A stretch of 64,000 nucleotides of DNA from Pseudorhodoferax sp. Leaf267 (GTDB lineage Bacteria > Pseudomonadota > Gammaproteobacteria > Burkholderiales > Burkholderiaceae_C), in assembly GCF_001422405.1 (NCBI RefSeq), contig NZ_LMMV01000027.1, positions 85,513 through 149,512 on the forward strand. Direction: 5' to 3'. The position numbers and the translations under genes were made by a program. The notes beneath the pieces are model-generated. The model had not been told where the DNA came from. It was given only the letters and a program-made list of their open reading frames with translations, and did no database searches. Numbering within the stretch: the stretch's first letter is position 1; each line of letters opens with the position of its first letter. This document shows positions 61,127 to 64,000 of this stretch, in pieces.

Positions 61127-61239
61127 TGTGGGCAGCGCAGCTGTCCACACGGAGGGCGTCAGCAGCATCGGTGTGGTCAACCTGTGAACCCCGAAGGGGC
61201 TGTCCATAGGCGCGAGCCTGTGGGCAGACAGGTTGTCCA
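61127..61239. repeat. Two copies of TGTGGGCAG-N6-TGTCCA
   Basis: Copies at 61127-61147 and 61219-61239, 92 bases apart, with identical spacing and different N6. Each is partly palindromic (TGTGG against CCACA or CCATC). A third half, TGTCCA, is at 61201-61206. The layout suggests arm-type binding sites for a recombinase or directionality factor. Confidence 0.55.
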
Positions 61240-61553
61240 TCACCCTCCACGGTCGGCGAGGGGAAGCGCACGCGACCAACACACAACCCAAGACTGCCTG
61301 CCTTCCTAGCTCCTGATCCGACAAGGCTATCCGCTGCTTCGACAGCCGTGATCAGCGGACGACTGCATGTTGGCCTGTCTTCCAGCATCGTCTTGCTCCC
61401 CTCCCCTACGAATCCACGCTCAAGGCCAAGGCTGTCAAGCACATGCGTGCGCGCGAACTCCGCGGGTTCACACACCGTCGCTGGCACTGCAACCACGCGT
61501 CATTACGTGACCTTCGTCGTAAAGCCCGTTCTCCAGCTGTTGTAAACACAGCA

Positions 61554-61572
61554 TATTCGCATTTTGCGAATA
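61554..61572. promoter_or_regulatory. 8-bp palindrome upstream of the first recombinase gene
   Basis: TATTCGCA-TTT-TGCGAATA, 25 bases before the GTG start at 61598. It could be an operator for autoregulation or a core-type recombinase site. Confidence 0.5.
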
Positions 61573-61597
61573 AGTATGTCGCCTTCCAGAATGAAGT

Positions 61598-62956
61598 GTG
61601 GTCCTTCGTCCAAAAATCGAGTCCTATGAACTCTCAGTCAGGCACTCACTACCAGGGGGGCTTTTTGCAAGCAAGTACCCCGCTTGTGCCCACATCCCTT
61701 TCATCGTGGACAACCATGAGGTCTTTCATCGTCTAGCGAATTGGTACTTGATCGAACGCGCCCTTGGTGTATGGCACCCCAAAACTCACCTAGACGGGAA
61801 CGCACCACGAATTCCTTCGCCAATTTCTCTGAAAAACTACGCGGAATGGCTAGTTAATTTTCTTGAATGGGCGGAGCTTCGCTCGGTGAGCATTTACACA
61901 TGCAGGTATGAGGAGGACATTAAATACCGCTACGAAGCTGAAATGCTTAGTGGAATATGGTCCCGCAAGGGAGAGCCACTGGCCCCTAGGACTATAAACG
62001 CCCGGGTGGATCATGCCTGCTATTTCTTAGTGTGGATGCATGACCATGACCTTCGTGGCAGCCCAAACATTCCTTATAAAACAGTCAGTCTCGTCAGGGC
62101 CTCGAGCACAAATATATTCTCAACCAAACCAATTAAGGTTGTTGTTCGTCAAGGACGACTGAAAACAAAGACAAAGGCCATCCGAATGCCCAGCGACGAT
62201 GCCTTGAGCATTTGGCTCGCGGCAGTCTACAAAAGGTTTGGCCACACCTACGGACTGATATGCGAAAGCATTCTGTGCACCGCTATGCGCGCAGAAGAAA
62301 TTCTGTCGCTAGATGAGAACTGTATTGATAAAGACCCATCGAAATGGTTCATCGTGAATCCAACTCGACCAGTCGAAGACCAGCAAATCAAAATAGCAAT
62401 CTCCAGAGGAGTCAAAGGAGCATGGGGCGGAAACACCGACGACAGAGTAAAGGTCGGACCTGAAAGAGACATTCTCATTCCTCTTTCGCTTGCGTACGCG
62501 TGGCACGATTACCGGAGAAAAGAACGAATGAAAGCTTTCGCACACTGGATGCGCAATGCGCCCCAAGGGAGGCGAAAAGAACACGCAAGCAAAGCAGCTT
62601 GCCTTTTCCTTCAGGATGGAAGCGGTGCGAAGATTACCCGGTCGCGTCTTTACTATAGATGGAAAACAATCACTCCACCCGTGCCAGGATGGTCCATTCA
62701 TGACGGCAGGAATTGGTGGGCATGTGCCAAGCTCTGGCGAGCTCTGAGCCATGCCGGACTGGTCAATTCACTCGCCGAACCATACGAGGGCGCGCGAAAC
62801 GCCTATGCAAAGGATGTAATCCGCCTTGAGATTATCCCTCAATTAGGTCACGTTGATGAGGACACCGTCGATGCATATCTTAAGTGGCTTACAGCGATGG
62901 TCTCTACTCCTGTGAAGCTCAAGCCTCAATTTCGATCACCCCACAATGTCAATTAG
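61598..62956 (+). CDS. Tyrosine recombinase of the element
   Basis: A 452-residue site-specific recombinase. The catalytic residues of the family are all present: Arg231 in TAMRAEEILSL, a likely Lys at about 287, His368 and Arg371 in IHDGR, His418 in LGH and the nucleophile Tyr427 in VDAYLKW. The start is a GTG at 61598, the first start after an in-frame TGA at 61592. It overlaps the second recombinase gene by 11 bases, so they are translated together. Codon use is AT-richer than the chromosome. It probably cuts and joins the element ends with its partner. Confidence 0.85.
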   Translation: MVLRPKIESYELSVRHSLPGGLFASKYPACAHIPFIVDNHEVFHRLANWYLIERALGVWHPKTHLDGNAPRIPSPISLKNYAEWLVNFLEWAELRSVSIYTCRYEEDIKYRYEAEMLSGIWSRKGEPLAPRTINARVDHACYFLVWMHDHDLRGSPNIPYKTVSLVRASSTNIFSTKPIKVVVRQGRLKTKTKAIRMPSDDALSIWLAAVYKRFGHTYGLICESILCTAMRAEEILSLDENCIDKDPSKWFIVNPTRPVEDQQIKIAISRGVKGAWGGNTDDRVKVGPERDILIPLSLAYAWHDYRRKERMKAFAHWMRNAPQGRRKEHASKAACLFLQDGSGAKITRSRLYYRWKTITPPVPGWSIHDGRNWWACAKLWRALSHAGLVNSLAEPYEGARNAYAKDVIRLEIIPQLGHVDEDTVDAYLKWLTAMVSTPVKLKPQFRSPHNVN

Positions 62957-64000
62957 GCAACGGACCTCGAAGGATCATCTTCGAGAATTAGCGCCAACAC
63001 TCAAAGCAGCACAGACGCCTAAAGCTCTAGATATACCCGACGATCCATTGCGCTTTTTCACCCGGCATTCAACGAAGTCGTGCCTAGTTGATCTCACTCC
63101 CCTATCAACCGGGCAGTCAGAAAACCCCAACGGCGAGGCTGGCACATGGGCGGGGCCCTTCGCAGGGCGCCCCAACCTCATCTTGGAATTGGCACCGGCA
63201 CTTCGCGACCGACTGATGCCACTCGCGGAGAAGAGTGTCGCGGCTTATATCAATGCACTTAGGGCATGGTGGAGAGTCATGGATCGTGCGGAGGCCGCCG
63301 GCGAAGTTCCCTGCAACTCAGTACGACAGCTAAGCGACATCCATAAACAACTAGCTTACGACCAAAGAATGCGACGAACGCCCTTCACGCTGTTTCTCGC
63401 AGTAGTGAAAGTTGTCAGACAAGCACTTGGTCTTAAGCCGTTGTTTTGGCCTTCCCCCGAGGACCCCACGCCATCCAGAAATCTTCCCCCACGATGGCAA
63501 GCAGACCATTTGCGCCATGCCCTCAAGCGATCTTGGTATGCCGTGGTAGACCGCTGGAGAAACGTGGATTTTATTCGGTCGACCCCTACAACACTAAATG
63601 ACGAGCAGGAGCGTTTATGGAAAAACTATAACCTTTACCGATGCACACAAATCCAGCAGAGGAACGTGCGTCCAGATCATAGCTCGATTACGAAAGGCTT
63701 CCGCTCGAACAATGCGTTCTACAACGCCGGCTTCAGCGTCAGCGAAATGATGAAGGGATTTTTCCCCGACGGAGATGATATTAGAACAGCGTTCCTCCTG
63801 TGCTTATCTTACACAGGATGGAACCCGGCGGTTCTGCTCAGCCTAGACGTCCGGGATCAATTTCTTGAAGATCACCCCAAAGACCCCGAACGCTACATCC
63901 TTCGCGGCGTGAAAGCCAAAGCGGACGACACCGAAGTCACAGCAGAGGGCCTATACAAGACAGAGGCTGGTCCAGCTTTCATCATCGACCTGCTCATTAG
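62946..64000 (+). CDS. Second recombinase-like protein, partial (runs off the window)
   Basis: An open frame from the ATG at 62946 to the window edge, 351 complete codons with no stop. The N-terminal part is helical and charged, like the core-binding domain of tyrosine recombinases. At YTGWNPAVLLSLDV (residue 293 at the key position) it matches the box that carries catalytic Arg I, but Asn takes the place of Arg. The catalytic remainder is outside the window. It overlaps the first recombinase by 11 bases. Elements that encode two or three recombinases in a row are known (recombinase-in-trio, Tn554-like); this may be one, with a non-catalytic partner. Confidence 0.75.
   Translation, partial: MSIRQRTSKDHLRELAPTLKAAQTPKALDIPDDPLRFFTRHSTKSCLVDLTPLSTGQSENPNGEAGTWAGPFAGRPNLILELAPALRDRLMPLAEKSVAAYINALRAWWRVMDRAEAAGEVPCNSVRQLSDIHKQLAYDQRMRRTPFTLFLAVVKVVRQALGLKPLFWPSPEDPTPSRNLPPRWQADHLRHALKRSWYAVVDRWRNVDFIRSTPTTLNDEQERLWKNYNLYRCTQIQQRNVRPDHSSITKGFRSNNAFYNAGFSVSEMMKGFFPDGDDIRTAFLLCLSYTGWNPAVLLSLDVRDQFLEDHPKDPERYILRGVKAKADDTEVTAEGLYKTEAGPAFIIDLLI

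Larger units (their letters stand above)
61054..61597. other. Non-coding left end of the element
   Basis: This 544-base stretch has short open frames only and none looks like a protein. It holds an A/T-rich run near 61101-61112, two copies of a 21-bp motif (61127 and 61219), a GTGCTG/CAGCAC inverted pair near the comM junction, and an 8-bp palindrome at 61554-61572. It probably contains the recombination site and the promoter of the recombinase genes. Confidence 0.6.
61019..64000 (+). mobile_element. Left end of an integrated element in comM, extending past the window
   Basis: Sequence after the break in comM is unlike the chromosome: GC drops to about 50% in the recombinase genes, and codon use shifts to A/T-ending codons. 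The left 580 bases are non-coding and carry paired motifs; two overlapping tyrosine-recombinase-type genes follow in the rightward direction. comM is a known hotspot for genomic islands (for example AbaR islands in Acinetobacter). The right end is not in the window. Confidence 0.85.

Noticed and set aside
61443-61736. A 97-codon frame in the element left end
   Set aside because: It overlaps the recombinase start in another frame and its composition is not protein-like.

Overview
The window is about 61 kb of very GC-rich bacterial chromosome (roughly 70% GC by eye), followed from about 61.02 kb by a clearly more AT-rich stretch that runs off the right edge. Several things point to Burkholderiales, probably Comamonadaceae: a torF-glnK-amtB nitrogen operon, a Bug/TctC-type binding protein, split glycolate oxidase genes, a GC-rich interspersed repeat (22840-22914) of a kind I recall from that family, and dense operons with ATGA/GTGA stop-start overlaps. 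The genus cannot be fixed from the sequence.

Region 1 (0.2-15.6 kb) is most of an aryl-polyene/xanthomonadin-like pigment cluster in two convergent operons. The rightward operon holds an MMPL exporter, polysaccharide deacetylase, methyltransferase, ketosynthase, short chain-length-factor-like protein, hotdog dehydratase, ketoreductase and a flavin halogenase-like protein. The leftward operon holds an aldehyde dehydrogenase, MipA/OmpV, acyltransferase, glycosyltransferase, PAP2 phosphatase, acyl carrier protein, a second ketosynthase and a small unknown protein. Starter-unit genes would lie left of the window.

Region 2 (15.7-36.6 kb) is built around srfA-srfB-srfC. A ten-gene leftward operon encodes SrfA (membrane-anchored), SrfB (Hsp70/actin-like ATPase), SrfC (dynamin-like P-loop GTPase), a proline-rich Sel1 membrane protein, a vWA protein, an ABC ATPase and permease, a SUMF1-fold protein and two lipoproteins. 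It is flanked by rightward genes: a second vWA protein whose N-terminus resembles SrfA, a zinc-ribbon membrane protein, a TAXI binding protein, and a membrane-anchored trypsin-like protease. Nearly every product has a signal peptide, lipobox or single membrane anchor, so I infer an envelope complex driven by cytoplasmic SrfB and SrfC. This is the best candidate for an undescribed system.

Region 3 (36.6-44.3 kb) has small catabolic genes (CHMI isomerase, HpaI-like aldolase, Bug protein, ketopantoate-reductase-like enzyme) and then a 1,430-residue TIR/NB-ARC/WD40 protein. Its roughly 17 WD40 repeats are nearly identical at DNA level, the signature of a fast-evolving NLR-like sensor.

Region 4 (44.4-60.0 kb) contains a five-gene leftward envelope or glycolipid set (polyprenol glycosyltransferase, UPF0104 membrane protein, FAD amine oxidase, PQQ dehydrogenase with an embedded cytochrome c, polytopic membrane protein). 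Housekeeping genes alr, lplT, a glutathione peroxidase, glcF and glcE follow, then torF-glnK-amtB with a clear sigma-54 promoter, an NtrC-like site and an intrinsic terminator.

Region 5 (60.1-64.0 kb): comM/yifB is cut exactly at its Walker B motif by a mobile element. The element's left end holds paired 21-bp motifs, a palindrome and two overlapping tyrosine-recombinase-type genes. The second lacks the first catalytic arginine and runs off the window.
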